A DNA stretch of 64,000 nucleotides from Siphonodentalium dalli (taxonomy: Eukaryota > Mollusca > Scaphopoda > Gadilida > Siphonodentaliidae): positions 182,819,956-182,883,955 of the forward strand of contig CP136063.1 of the NCBI GenBank assembly GCA_032622095.1. The letters are read 5' to 3'. Shown here piece by piece: positions 24,676-33,578 of this stretch. The translations under genes were made by a program, and so were the position numbers. The notes beneath the pieces are model-generated. The model had not been told where the DNA came from and did not search any database. It saw only the letters and a list, made by a program, of their open reading frames with translations. Every line of letters begins with the position of its first letter. Within the stretch, counting starts at the first letter, position 1.

Positions 24676-24927
24676 TTATTGTAATTTAATGAAAATGTCA
24701 CACCGAGGTACGCCACCTTGATTGCTTTCAAAAATAGTGCAACTTACCTGTTGGTAATACACGAATGAAGAGCGTTTAACTGATACGAAATTACTACACG
24801 AATGAACTGAGTCTTGACATTTATATTTCACATCTTTCTTAAATGTTCCAACACATACATACATAGACATAGTGTTATACAGTCTTATATGTACACACGC
24901 TACGACACCCTCACGATGTGACAACAT
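24676..24927 (-). CDS. Small arm ORF (83 aa), left copy
   Basis: It contains TFKKDVKYKCQDSVHSCSNF and ends IFIKLQ, identical over most of its length to the C-terminal part of 28730-29017 in the right arm; only the N-terminus differs. The CAGTTCATTCG.GTAGTAATTT block inside it is repeated, diverged, in the 90-aa ORF. Function is unknown, and it may not be coding. Confidence 0.25.
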   Translation of the reverse strand: MLSHREGVVACVHIRLYNTMSMYVCVGTFKKDVKYKCQDSVHSCSNFVSVKRSSFVYYQQVSCTIFESNQGGVPRCDIFIKLQ

Positions 24928-25298
24928 ATACAGACATAGGCATAGTGTTATACAGTCTTCTATGTACCAACGCTATGACATAATTAAAGGGGGATAATGC
25001 ACGCACGGTGTGGAATGTTAAAGTGACACGAAACAAGGGACGTGATGCAATATTGGTGTTTGAATATTAAAGGAACACAATGCACTCTAAAGGGACACAC
25101 GGCACTCATTTTGAATGATTGTTAACAATACAAGCGCAGTGGGTGAAAGTTAAAATGACACAGAACAATATTTAAAGTTCAAATTTTCGGGCTCTTAATG
25201 TACCATTTATGTATCGTTTCTCGCTCTACAATCGCTCCTTCCCGCTTATAGATATATAACGAAAACGAGAATATCATGTTGATGAAGTTTATTCAAAT

Positions 25299-25991
25299 TT
25301 AATCGTCCGAATTGTCATCACTTTCGTCAGAAGTGTCATTTGTTTCGTCCATGAATTTTTCTAGCATCGGTTTGTACTTTAATATTGACATTTTCACTGC
25401 ATCACATTCTCCATAACCATTATTCAAATATTTGTCGACTTTATCCATGACTCTGTTGTGCAGAGTTCCATTGCGCAGCTGCAGATACGCAAATATTGTC
25501 ATAGCATAACCAGTCATAAATTGCTTCATATCTTTACTTTTAAGGTCCTTGTCTGCTTGTACTCTTGCTTCTGTTTCTTTCGAGCCATTTTCCTTATACG
25601 TGTCCACTATATCACTCCATTCCTCACGTGTTTTATCTCTACTCTCATCACACAAACTTTTGAAGTATTCATCTTCATTCAATTTAATTTTCTTATTCTG
25701 ACTATCATCCGTGTCCTCAGTTAATTTTCGTTTTAACTTATTTTCTTGACACCAGTTTTTTACGTGTCTCTGAACATCATAATGATCTTCGAACAAAAGC
25801 CCACAGTCATTACAAGGGTACGACATGTCTTCTCGAATGTCTATGTTTTGACGGTTCTTCTTATTAATTTCATCGAGCTCACCAGGTGGCCTTATGTCGT
25901 TAGTATAGTCATTATGTTGACCCTGGGGCACAATATAATTATATGCTATGCCCTTCTGTTGACCAGGGAGTTCTCTGTCATCGTATTTCAT
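25299..25991 (-). CDS. Zinc-finger companion protein, left copy (full C-terminus)
   Basis: A 230-aa frame. After a Gln-rich N-terminus (residues 1-50), residues ~58-79 form one finger, CNDCGLLFEDHYDVQRHVKN followed by WC, of C-x2-C-x12-H-x4-C type. A Lys-rich stretch (KLKRKLTE, possible nuclear signal) follows, then a helical domain (about 105-205) with WSDIVDTYKENGSKETEARV and MTIFAYLQLRNG, and an acidic tail rich in Asp and Ser. Similar finger + helical proteins sit beside the packaging ATPase in related invertebrate elements, as far as I recall; their role is unknown. This copy keeps the full acidic tail, while the right copy is cut by a stop. No in-frame Met lies upstream. Confidence 0.6.
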   Translation of the reverse strand: MKYDDRELPGQQKGIAYNYIVPQGQHNDYTNDIRPPGELDEINKKNRQNIDIREDMSYPCNDCGLLFEDHYDVQRHVKNWCQENKLKRKLTEDTDDSQNKKIKLNEDEYFKSLCDESRDKTREEWSDIVDTYKENGSKETEARVQADKDLKSKDMKQFMTGYAMTIFAYLQLRNGTLHNRVMDKVDKYLNNGYGECDAVKMSILKYKPMLEKFMDETNDTSDESDDNSDD

Positions 25992-26371
25992 CGCATTCTG
26001 TTGACCCTGGGTCTCAGTGTCTTTTGTATTTTTGTCATCCCATTCTGTTCATCTGGGTGTTCTCTGTCTTTTTGGAGATTATATTTCATGCCATTCCATT
26101 CACCCATATGTTGGTTCGTGTCCTCTTTTAGTACATTCTGTCGCAGACGTAATGTGTCCAGTGTTGCGGCTTTTAAATCCACCAGTAGGTAACCGTACGG
26201 TTCACTCGTCGCTTCCGAAAACTCTCGAACCATACACTGAGGACATTCAGGATACATCTGTCTTGATAATGTTGAAATTAATCCCTTGTCGATTGGGTTA
26301 TTGAACAATACCAAATATTGACAATTTCGTCGTTGCGTTGGATCTTTGTTGTAGTAGAAATTCTGGTTCAA
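25988..26371 (-). pseudogene. Packaging ATPase, C-terminal fragment (left arm)
   Basis: It corresponds to residues ~211-309 of the intact ATPase at 26772-27716 (NQNFYYNKDPTQRR ... LRQNVLKEDTNQHMGEWNG). The Walker A and B motifs are absent because the arm ends inside the gene at 26375. One extra codon (YY) and a 2-nt difference near the end change the C-terminus relative to the other copy. It is a by-product of the inverted duplication. Confidence 0.75.
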
Positions 26372-26375
26372 ACTT

Positions 26376-27394
26376 CTCCCGGAGAAGCACTGTGTAGACG
26401 GGGACGGGGACGCCGCAATTATGTCACTACAAATGACGAGGGAACCTCTCGGTGAAATTGATTTTGTAAATCGAAAAGTGATACCAAGGATAGATTGACC
26501 AATGACGGCTATTGTATCTTTTGACAGATATGCGTGCCCAGACTCGTTTGATGTTCGCTATCGCATTACTATGTTTTAATAGCCGAGACTTCACTTCTCG
26601 TCTGACTCTCTTACCGACAAGACCTGTTGATTCCCCGTCTACACAGTGCTTCTCCGGCAGACTATTTCATCTACATAAAGTTATCAAACATACGGACAGG
26701 ACATATTTTAGGTTATAAGGAACATTTGTATAAAGGAAATCCATATACCGAGACATTTTAGTCAAGTATAAATGAAGCACCAGTGTTCAATTTGCTCTAG
26801 TGAGTATGTGCGGAACCATGATTTGATAAGACATGTACAATCTAAGCACACTGAGTTTGTTAAACGACACCCACAGCAGCAGCACCAAGCATCAGCAACA
26901 AACAGTAGCAGCAACAGGCAGCAGCATCATCAGCCACAACAACAGTCATTACAGCAACACCAGATACTACAACACCAGCAGGGGAAACAGCAACAAACCG
27001 ACATAACATCCTGCTTTGATGATCCAATGGCCAATGTCCAAGAAGATTTTATTTTCAAGCATCCATTCACGGCATGTGTAAGTGGACCGACATCTAGTGG
27101 GAAGACATACTTCGTGAAAACCTTGCTACAAAAGTCTGCCTCAAAAATATCACCCGCACCTGACAGAATAATATGGTTTTATAAATATTGGCAGCCCCTA
27201 TATGACGAAATAAAGTATACTGTCACCCCTCAGGTCAACTTTATACGAGGAATACCAGCAAACTTGGATTCTCTTATCAACCCCCGGTATAAAAATCTAG
27301 TTATACTCGATGACTTGATGCAAACTTCATCAAAAGACCAGAGAGTTAATGATTTGCATTCCGAAGGAAGTCACCATTTTAACTTATCTTTGAT
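26376..27394. other. Unique centre of the palindromic element
   Basis: This is the spacer between the arms. The first 390 bp precede the ATPase start and hold a 24-bp perfect inverted repeat (26381-26404 and 26632-26655) and a diverged copy of an arm sequence (26462-26570 resembles 24250-24360). The rest is the 5' two-thirds of the ATPase gene. Confidence 0.75.
26381..26655. repeat. 24-bp perfect inverted repeat around the ATPase leader
   Basis: GGAGAAGCACTGTGTAGACG + GGGA at 26381-26404 is exactly complementary to 26632-26655; the loop is 227 bp. It starts six bases inside the end of the left arm, so it may mark a fold-back rearrangement point or an older terminus. Confidence 0.7.
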
Positions 27395-27716
27395 AAGTTT
27401 GAACCAGAATTTCTACAACAAAGATCCAACGCAACGACGAAGTTGTCAATATTTGGTATTGTTCAATAACCCAATCGCCAAGGGATTAATTTCAGCATTA
27501 TCAAGACAGATGTATCCTGAATGTCCTCAGCGTATGGTTCGAGAGTTTTCGGAAGCGACGAGTGAACCGTACGGTTACCTACTGGTGGATTTAAAAGCTG
27601 CAACACTGGACACATTACGTCTGCGACAGAATGTACTAAAAGAGGACACGAACCAACATATGGGTGAATGGAATGGCATGAAATATAATCTCCAAAAAGA
27701 CAGAACACCCAGATGA
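26772..27716 (+). CDS. Viral-type DNA-packaging ATPase (A32/FtsK-HerA-like), intact
   Basis: The product is 314 aa. Residues 5-26 form a C2H2 finger (C5, C8, H21, H26), followed by a long Gln/His-rich linker (34-76). The ATPase core starts at FKHPFTACVSGPTSSGKT, with Walker A at 105-112 (GPTSSGKT). Walker B is at 176-183 (LVILDDLM). A sensor-like SLISLNQNF lies at 207-215, and GYLLVDLK at 268-275. This order matches genome-packaging ATPases of Polinton/adintovirus-type elements, which pump DNA into capsids. The start at 26772 is the first ATG and directly precedes the finger. The gene spans the centre and right arm and stops 11 bp before the next frame's ATG (27727). No stop or frameshift is visible, despite loss of the rest of the element. 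ATPase fold confidence is high; exact family is inferred. Confidence 0.8.
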   Translation: MKHQCSICSSEYVRNHDLIRHVQSKHTEFVKRHPQQQHQASATNSSSNRQQHHQPQQQSLQQHQILQHQQGKQQQTDITSCFDDPMANVQEDFIFKHPFTACVSGPTSSGKTYFVKTLLQKSASKISPAPDRIIWFYKYWQPLYDEIKYTVTPQVNFIRGIPANLDSLINPRYKNLVILDDLMQTSSKDQRVNDLHSEGSHHFNLSLISLNQNFYNKDPTQRRSCQYLVLFNNPIAKGLISALSRQMYPECPQRMVREFSEATSEPYGYLLVDLKAATLDTLRLRQNVLKEDTNQHMGEWNGMKYNLQKDRTPR

Positions 27717-27726
27717 ACAGAATGGG

Positions 27727-28380
27727 ATGAAAAAACATACAAAAGACACTGATACCCAGGGTCAACAGAATGCGATGAAATACGATGACAGAAAACTCCC
27801 TGGTCAACAGAAGGGCATAGCATATAATTATATTGTGCCCCAGGGTCAACATAATGACTATACTAACGACATAAGGCCACCTGGTGAGCTCGATGAAATT
27901 AATAAGAAGAACCGTCAAAACATAGACATTCGAGAAGACATGTCGTACCCTTGTAATGACTACGGGCGTTTGTTCGAAGATCATTATGATGTTCAGAGAC
28001 ACGTAAAAAACTGGTGTCAAGAAAATAAGTTAAAACGAAAATTAACTGAGAACACGGATGATAGTCAGAATATGAAAATTAAATTGAATGAAGATGAATA
28101 CTTCAAAAATTTGTGTGATGAGAGTAGAGATAAAACACGTGAGGAATGGAGTGATATAGTGGACACGTATAAGGAAAATGGCTCGAAAGAAACAGAAGCA
28201 AGAGTACAAGCTGACAAGGACCTTAAAAGTAAAGATATGAAGCAATTTATGACTGGTTGTGGTATGACAATATTTGGGTATCTGCAGCTGCGCAATGGAA
28301 CTCTGCACAACAGAGTCATGGATAAGGTCGACAAATATTTGAATAACGGTTATGGAGAATGTGATGCAGTGAAAATGTAA
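27727..28380 (+). pseudogene. Zinc-finger companion protein, right copy, truncated
   Basis: 217 aa, the inverted duplicate of the left-arm protein. Two lesions are visible. The second finger cysteine is a tyrosine (CNDYG instead of CNDCG), which should abolish zinc binding. The codon after AVKM is TAA (28378-28380), where the left copy has TCA, removing the acidic tail. The tail frame continues intact after this stop to 28467. A 1-bp difference upstream gives this copy an extra N-terminal Met at 27727. It lies 11 bp after the ATPase stop on the same strand. Confidence 0.65.
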
Positions 28381-28729
28381 ATATTAAAGTACAAACCGAT
28401 GCTAGAAAAATTCATGGACGAAACAAATGACACTTCTGACGAAAGTGATGACAATTCGGACGATTAAATTTGAATGAACTTCATCAACATGATATTCTCG
28501 TTTTCGTTATATATCTATAAGCGGGGAGGAGCGATTGTAGAGCGAGAAACGATACATAAATGGTACATTAAGAGCCCGAAAATTTGAACTTTAAATATTG
28601 TTCTGTGTCATTTTAACTTTCACCCACTGCGCTTGTATTGTTAACAATCATTCAAAATGAGTGCCGTGTGTCCCTTTAGAGTGCATTGTGTTCCTTTAAT
28701 ATTCAAACACCAATATTGCATCACGTCCC

Positions 28730-29017
28730 TTGTTTCGTGTCACTTTAACATTCCACACCGTGCGTGTATTGTCAACCTTTAATGGTGTCGTAGCGTGTGT
28801 ACATATAAGACTGTATAACACTATGTCTATGTATGTATGTGTTGGAACATTTAAGAAAGATGTGAAATATAAATGTCAAGACTCAGTTCATTCGTGTAGT
28901 AATTTCGTATCAGTTAAACGCTCTTCATTCGTGTATTACCAACAGGTAAGTTGCACTATTTTTGAAAGCAATCAAGGTGGCGTACCTCGGTGTGATATTT
29001 TCATTAAATTACAATAA
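28730..29017 (+). CDS. Small arm ORF (95 aa), right copy
   Basis: Same C-terminal 80 residues as 24676-24927; the N-terminus differs because of a ~90-bp duplication in the left arm. No recognised domain; possibly non-coding. Confidence 0.25.
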   Translation: MFRVTLTFHTVRVLSTFNGVVACVHIRLYNTMSMYVCVGTFKKDVKYKCQDSVHSCSNFVSVKRSSFVYYQQVSCTIFESNQGGVPRCDIFIKLQ

Positions 29018-29329
29018 CCCTCGGCTGTGGTGTAACATGTTTATAGTTTATAGTCAAATAACCCTGAGTGATTTAATTCACAATGAAGTACACTGACACT
29101 CCACTGATAATTGACATACAACTGTATAAGTGAACATCAAGTAATGTGTGGCTCCGATGTGTGGGGGATAAAGGACATCATACTGTTTTGACTAAATGAC
29201 CATCTATTATTGAGTGTCTTATCACATGTACGTATTATGTATGCATATTTTTGATAACTAATTATCGCGCTAATGCTAACAATGACACAGCTTATCAACT
29301 TTACGTGATCATAACCCGTTAAACAAGTA

Positions 29330-29602
29330 ATGATGTTCAGACAAGCTATCGATAACTTAATTGAACGAGTCGGACCACACATAGCTGTCAACAGATATAA
29401 TAGCAGTTATTTGGTCAATTTATCCAAGGTGTCACTCTTTTTCGACCTATACAGTGTTACCCTATTGACGCGTGTGATTATGTGTGTGTACATAATTGAA
29501 AATTTGTTCCATAGAATATGTCAGTTCATTCGGGGTAGTAATTTGGCATCACGCTCTTCGTCTGAGCGTGACTGCTTTCAAAATAGTACAACATCTCAAT
29601 AA
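29330..29602 (+). CDS. Small conserved arm ORF (90 aa), right copy
   Basis: Right partner of 24092-24364 with three amino-acid differences. No recognised domain. Confidence 0.3.
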   Translation: MMFRQAIDNLIERVGPHIAVNRYNSSYLVNLSKVSLFFDLYSVTLLTRVIMCVYIIENLFHRICQFIRGSNLASRSSSERDCFQNSTTSQ

Positions 29603-29764
29603 TTCTTCCAATAATTCGCGATAATGCACGTGTGTCATATACTCAATAACTTCATCGGGATAGAGAAGTAAAGAATAAACGCTCTTTATTATTTATGTAA
29701 GAGTAATGGCGTCAAATTATTTCAGGTATTGTGGAGACAATTATATGATGTAATAGACGAGACT

Positions 29765-30002
29765 GCGTCTGATGATAAACACTGGAATGTATGCATTCAT
29801 ACCTATAGTGTCAATGTCCAAAATTACAGCGACTCGGACCAGTCCATACACATATAATTGGTATAAAGCTATTTCTAAACATCGCGTCTGATGATAAACA
29901 CTGGAATGTATGCATTCATACCTATAGTGTCAATGTCCAAAATTACAGCGACTCGGACCAGTCCATACACATATAATTGGTATAAAGCTATTTCTAAACA
30001 TC
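29765..30002 (+). repeat. 119-bp perfect tandem duplication in the right arm
   Basis: GCGTCTGATGATAAACACTG begins two adjacent, visually identical units at 29765 and 29884. The left arm has a single copy, so the duplication post-dates the inverted repeat. Confidence 0.85.
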
Positions 30003-30292
30003 GATTAATAAAATTAACAGAGTTTCATGAAAAATATTTAAAATTTGTTTGAACAAAAATAGTTGGCCAATAACAAAAGATATTACACGCAAATAATTTA
30101 AAAACATTCGACATTTAATAGTCGGCCGAGATTATTTTCAGTAAGAGACCGAAAACTAGAAGTTTCATAAATTTTTGAGATTTTTAAAAACTTTTTTTTG
30201 AAAATTTTGGAAAAACAAAATTAGGTTTTGAATTTTTTTTTATAAATATTTTAGTACAAACAATTTTACCGCCAAAAAATCTACGTACTACT

Positions 30293-30298
30293 CCCAAT
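30293..30298 (+). repeat. Target-site duplication CCCAAT (right)
   Basis: It matches 23486-23491 exactly. Confidence 0.85.
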
Positions 30299-31497
30299 AT
30301 CCAAATCTGTGAAATTCCATTTGCACACCATCGCACTTGGGTTGGAAATTTCTAACTGGTACCTCAAGCTTTCCAACTGTTGTAAATTCCAAACTGATAT
30401 CATCCCTATATGGTTGGAAATTTCCCAACTGATAACCGAAAGTCGGCGAAAGTAGGAAAATGTTCGAATCTTGGCTAAAACAACGAATTTCATTATAAAT
30501 ATACTGGCTGTGCTATCAAACTATCCTGTCAAATTCAACACAACTTTGGTTTAATATTCCCCGGTAATATTGTGGTAGGGATGAAATAATAATTATTTCC
30601 AACTATTGAAACTATTGGCCAACCTTTGGGTGGGGTGTGTCCCAACCCAATCCCCTGCCGACACGTCAATCGCTGTGTGTAGTCTACATCGAGTAATAGA
30701 CGAATTAAATGTGTATACAATTCCATGAACCGTATGTAATTTGTAATCCACGTCATGCAGTGACACAGATAAATAGACGTTTTAGGGATGCATTGCCAGA
30801 TGAACGTGACATTTTTGGTGATATTTGACATATGGGAATTCTTTATACACATGCGATATATCGAAATGAACGTACGCGTAGATCTCAAGCAAGGTCGCCC
30901 ATATGCACAATCGTAAGACTACATGTAATATGCGCAATAAAGATAAACTGATATTTGCCTCACGATATTTCACGATATCATAACTAATTTGTGTCATTAC
31001 AACCACATATCCAGGTATAAACCTTACTAGGTCCGGATCTGAGCGAGCCTAATTAAATCTTAGGACTACAAATTGAATAGTGACTATATATAATCCGATT
31101 AAAATTCATTTTCACTCAGAAATTTAAGGTCCGGACCGTACATCCTGTCTATCATCCCCGTCCCAAACAAAAACAAAAGCACACGTCAGTCGAAATATGA
31201 TGGAACCTCACCGCAATAGCACCATCCTGCACCATAACTATCACCACACACTTGTTATTTCCATTTACATATATGTTTGTGTAGTTATAACCTTTCATGT
31301 TGTTTCCATGTTTTGTATATATCAGAGGTTCCATAACCTATTCACACATACAGCTCCGACACACTGTCTGTCACACAACTGTGCAAAGTCTAAGTGCCAG
31401 GTGCCAACGTTGAAATTGACAAACACAATGTCCTCTTATCCAGTCACGAAGCCCATTTGCTGCTCATTACTCATTTCGAATCACCGACTAAAATATA
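30299..31497. other. No gene seen; LINE leader at the end
   Basis: A GTTGGAAATTTC.AACTG phrase is repeated near 30340-30440. The last few hundred bases probably include the 5' UTR of the LINE that follows, but no border is visible. Confidence 0.35.
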
Positions 31498-31755
31498 ATG
31501 ACCTGTTCGATACAGCAGTATAGAGCAGCAATTGGACTTTTTGACTCGAAGAAGAAGACACCCAAGATCCTTGTGGCTAACGGCGAAACTCTGACATATC
31601 GTTTCCGGACACAAAATTTTAAATTATTATTCATTTCAACCTTTCTCATCCTGATACTATCAGGTGACATTGAGATTAACCCCGGACCTGCCATGAATCA
31701 AATCAATCACACAATTTCCCAGTACAATATCAGAAGTATTCGAAATAAACTATAA
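31498..31755 (+). CDS. LINE leader: hydrophobic segment + 2A-like peptide + endonuclease start
   Basis: 85 codons. Residues 42-55 (KLLFISTFLILILS) are hydrophobic and run directly into GDIEINPGP (2A core DIEINPGP at residues 57-64, DNA 31666-31689). This fits the D-[VI]-E-x-N-P-G-P consensus, at which ribosomes skip the final G-P bond. After the motif, QYNIRSIRNKL starts the endonuclease domain and is followed at once by a stop codon. 2A-like sequences at the N-terminus of CR1/L2-group LINEs are known from sea urchin and other invertebrates. The Met at 31498 is the first in the frame, but the true start may lie upstream. Confidence 0.65.
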   Translation: MTCSIQQYRAAIGLFDSKKKTPKILVANGETLTYRFRTQNFKLLFISTFLILILSGDIEINPGPAMNQINHTISQYNIRSIRNKL

Positions 31756-32112
31756 AAAATTGTTCATATGATCAATGATTTCGATGTTCTGTGTTTCAGC
31801 GAAACTCACCTGGACCCATCTTTCTCTTCAGAAAAATTCCTGGTTACCAAGATCCTGTTCGAGAGGATCGCGACTCTCGCGGTGGAGGAATATGTGTAAT
31901 GTTCGCGACACACATCATATATAGGCGTAGATATGAACTAGAATTTGACTCATCAATATTATAGTTTGAAATATTCTCTAAGAAAAGTCATATCCTACTG
32001 GGAATGTCATATAGATCAGACCAGTACTGTGATCCAAACTATTGGGTGTACTTAGAATCATCGATATCAGACGGGTGACTACAATTCCAACCTTCTAGAC
32101 AATTCCTCGAAG

Positions 32113-33330
32113 TTGAAGGAAATAATAGACCGATATAGCATCAAAAACGTTATAACTTCCCCTACAAGAGTGGCACAATCATCGAGTACATTATTAGACC
32201 CAATTATTATCGGCAATTCCCTTCGTGTACTAGAAGCTGAAGTAATAAACCCGGGAGTCTCTGACCACTTAGGTGTATATGTGTCATTAGCTTTTGATTA
32301 TTCACAAGTAACTTCGTTCCAGGGAGTAGTATGGAACTACTCCAGAGCAAATTTTGAAAGAGCCAACGAAATACTCGGTAACACAAACTGGGATGATCTC
32401 CTTAAGTGCATCGACACCGATTCAGCTACCATACTTTTCCAAAATAAATTTATGTCAGTAATGAACGATACAATTCCCCAATCCACTGTTACGGTTCGGC
32501 GCAAGGATAAAATCTGGTTTAACTCAGAAATCCGACGAGAAATTCGCAAACGCGAAAGGCTACGTACCAAAGCCATAAAAAGTAATAATCCCAACACATG
32601 GCAAAAATATAAGCAATGTCGAAATAAAGTAAATAACATGAAAAAGTTCGCGAAATCGAAATTTGATGAAAAATTGGAAGACCGCACGAAAGAATCACCA
32701 TCTCCCCGCGAATTCTGGCAACTAATGAATTACCTACTATGTAAAAAGAAAACAACGAATGCTCCACCCCTATACTGCTCGAATGCCCATATAAATACCA
32801 TAAACGTAAATGGAACCGTGTACGCGACTGATGATCTTGACAAGGCTAACATATTAAACCAGAGCTTCATTTCTAACTCATCAATAAACGACTCAAACCA
32901 CAGTTTACCTGTGTTCAATTCTCGTTGTAACAACACGATGGAGGACTTTGAGTTCACCGAAGATGAAATAATTTTAGCAATTAAATCACTTATATTAAAC
33001 AAAGCCCATGGCTACGATGGAATTAGTGCAAAAATGCTCCTAGCCACCGCAGAATCAATTGCTCGTCCATTAGTTTTAATCTTCAGAAAATCTCTTGATA
33101 GCATGACATTTCCATCTGTATGGAAAAAGGCTAATGTTGTCCCCATCTTTAAAAAAGACGACCCCGCTGATAGCAAGAACTATCGTCCTATTTCCCTTCT
33201 ACCCTGCTTGGGAAAAATATTTGAGAAAGTTGTATTAAAACAGATCAGGGATTTCTTTAAAAAAAAGAATTACTATTCTTACGTCAATCGGGTTTCATGC
33301 CAGGGCAAAGCACTTCTCATCAACTCATAG
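32113..33330 (+). pseudogene. LINE: end of endonuclease, linker and N-terminal RT
   Basis: A 405-codon open stretch. SDHLGVYVSLAF near residues 50-61 is the last endonuclease motif (SDH). The linker is Lys/Arg-rich. The RT begins around NKAHGYDGISAKML, followed by VWKKANVVPIFKKDD and SKNYRPISLLPCLGKIFEK (RT motifs 1-2). The frame then shifts near 33,290 and the last ~15 residues are out of frame. Confidence 0.75.
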
Positions 33331-33578
33331 ATATATACAATCACCTGTGTCAATCTCTCGACAATGGACAGTATACATGTTCTATTTTTTGTGATATATC
33401 AAAGGCATTCGAGAGAGTTTGGCACAGGGGACTAATACATAAACTTTCAAGTTATGGAGTTCGTGGTAAATCTTTGAAATGGCTAGGAGACTATTTAAAT
33501 AACCGACAGCAGCGCGTATTAGTTAACAACAGCTTTTCTAGCTATGAGATCATCCCAGCGGGCGTGCCACAAGGCTAA
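33297..33578 (+). pseudogene. LINE: RT catalytic region, first part
   Basis: 93 codons containing FCDISKAFERVWHRGLIHKL (first catalytic Asp) and YLNNRQQRVLVNN, ending AGVPQG then TAA (33576-33578), where a serine is expected in the GVPQGSILGP-type motif. Confidence 0.75.

Larger units (their letters stand above)
23492..26375. repeat. Left arm of the giant inverted repeat
   Basis: The arm is collinear with the complement of 27395-30292. It contains an extra tandem duplication of about 90 bp (24865-24985, repeated phrase CATAGTGTTATACAGTCTT) not present in the right arm. Confidence 0.85.
23492..30292. mobile_element. Palindromic Polinton/Maverick-like mini-element, 6.8 kb
   Basis: The termini are AGTAGTACGT (23492) and ACGTACTACT (30292), with a perfect 6-bp duplication CCCAAT. 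AG..CT ends and 6-bp target duplications are hallmarks of Polintons/Mavericks. Two inverted arms of ~2.9 kb (23492-26375 and 27395-30292) flank a ~1.0 kb centre. The content is one intact packaging ATPase, two copies of a zinc-finger companion protein and small frames conserved in both arms. No protein-primed DNA polymerase, integrase, protease or capsid gene is present, whereas autonomous Polintons are 15-20 kb and carry all of these. The arms differ by scattered substitutions and small indels, including a ~26-bp insertion near the left tip. It is probably a non-autonomous derivative. Confidence 0.78.
27395..30292. repeat. Right arm of the giant inverted repeat
   Basis: The arm begins inside the ATPase gene (AAGTTTGAACC) and ends at the right terminus ACGTACTACT. 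It carries a private 119-bp tandem duplication at 29765-30002. Confidence 0.85.

Noticed and set aside
25746-26192. Hydrophobic 148-aa frame antisense to the zinc-finger gene (partner 27463-28020)
   Set aside because: It is the mirror of the finger/ATPase coding strand, whose codons give hydrophobic antisense residues; no signal of its own.
23492-30292. Polymerase, integrase, protease or capsid genes within the Polinton-like element
   Set aside because: None is present on either strand; no frame longer than the ATPase exists in the element.
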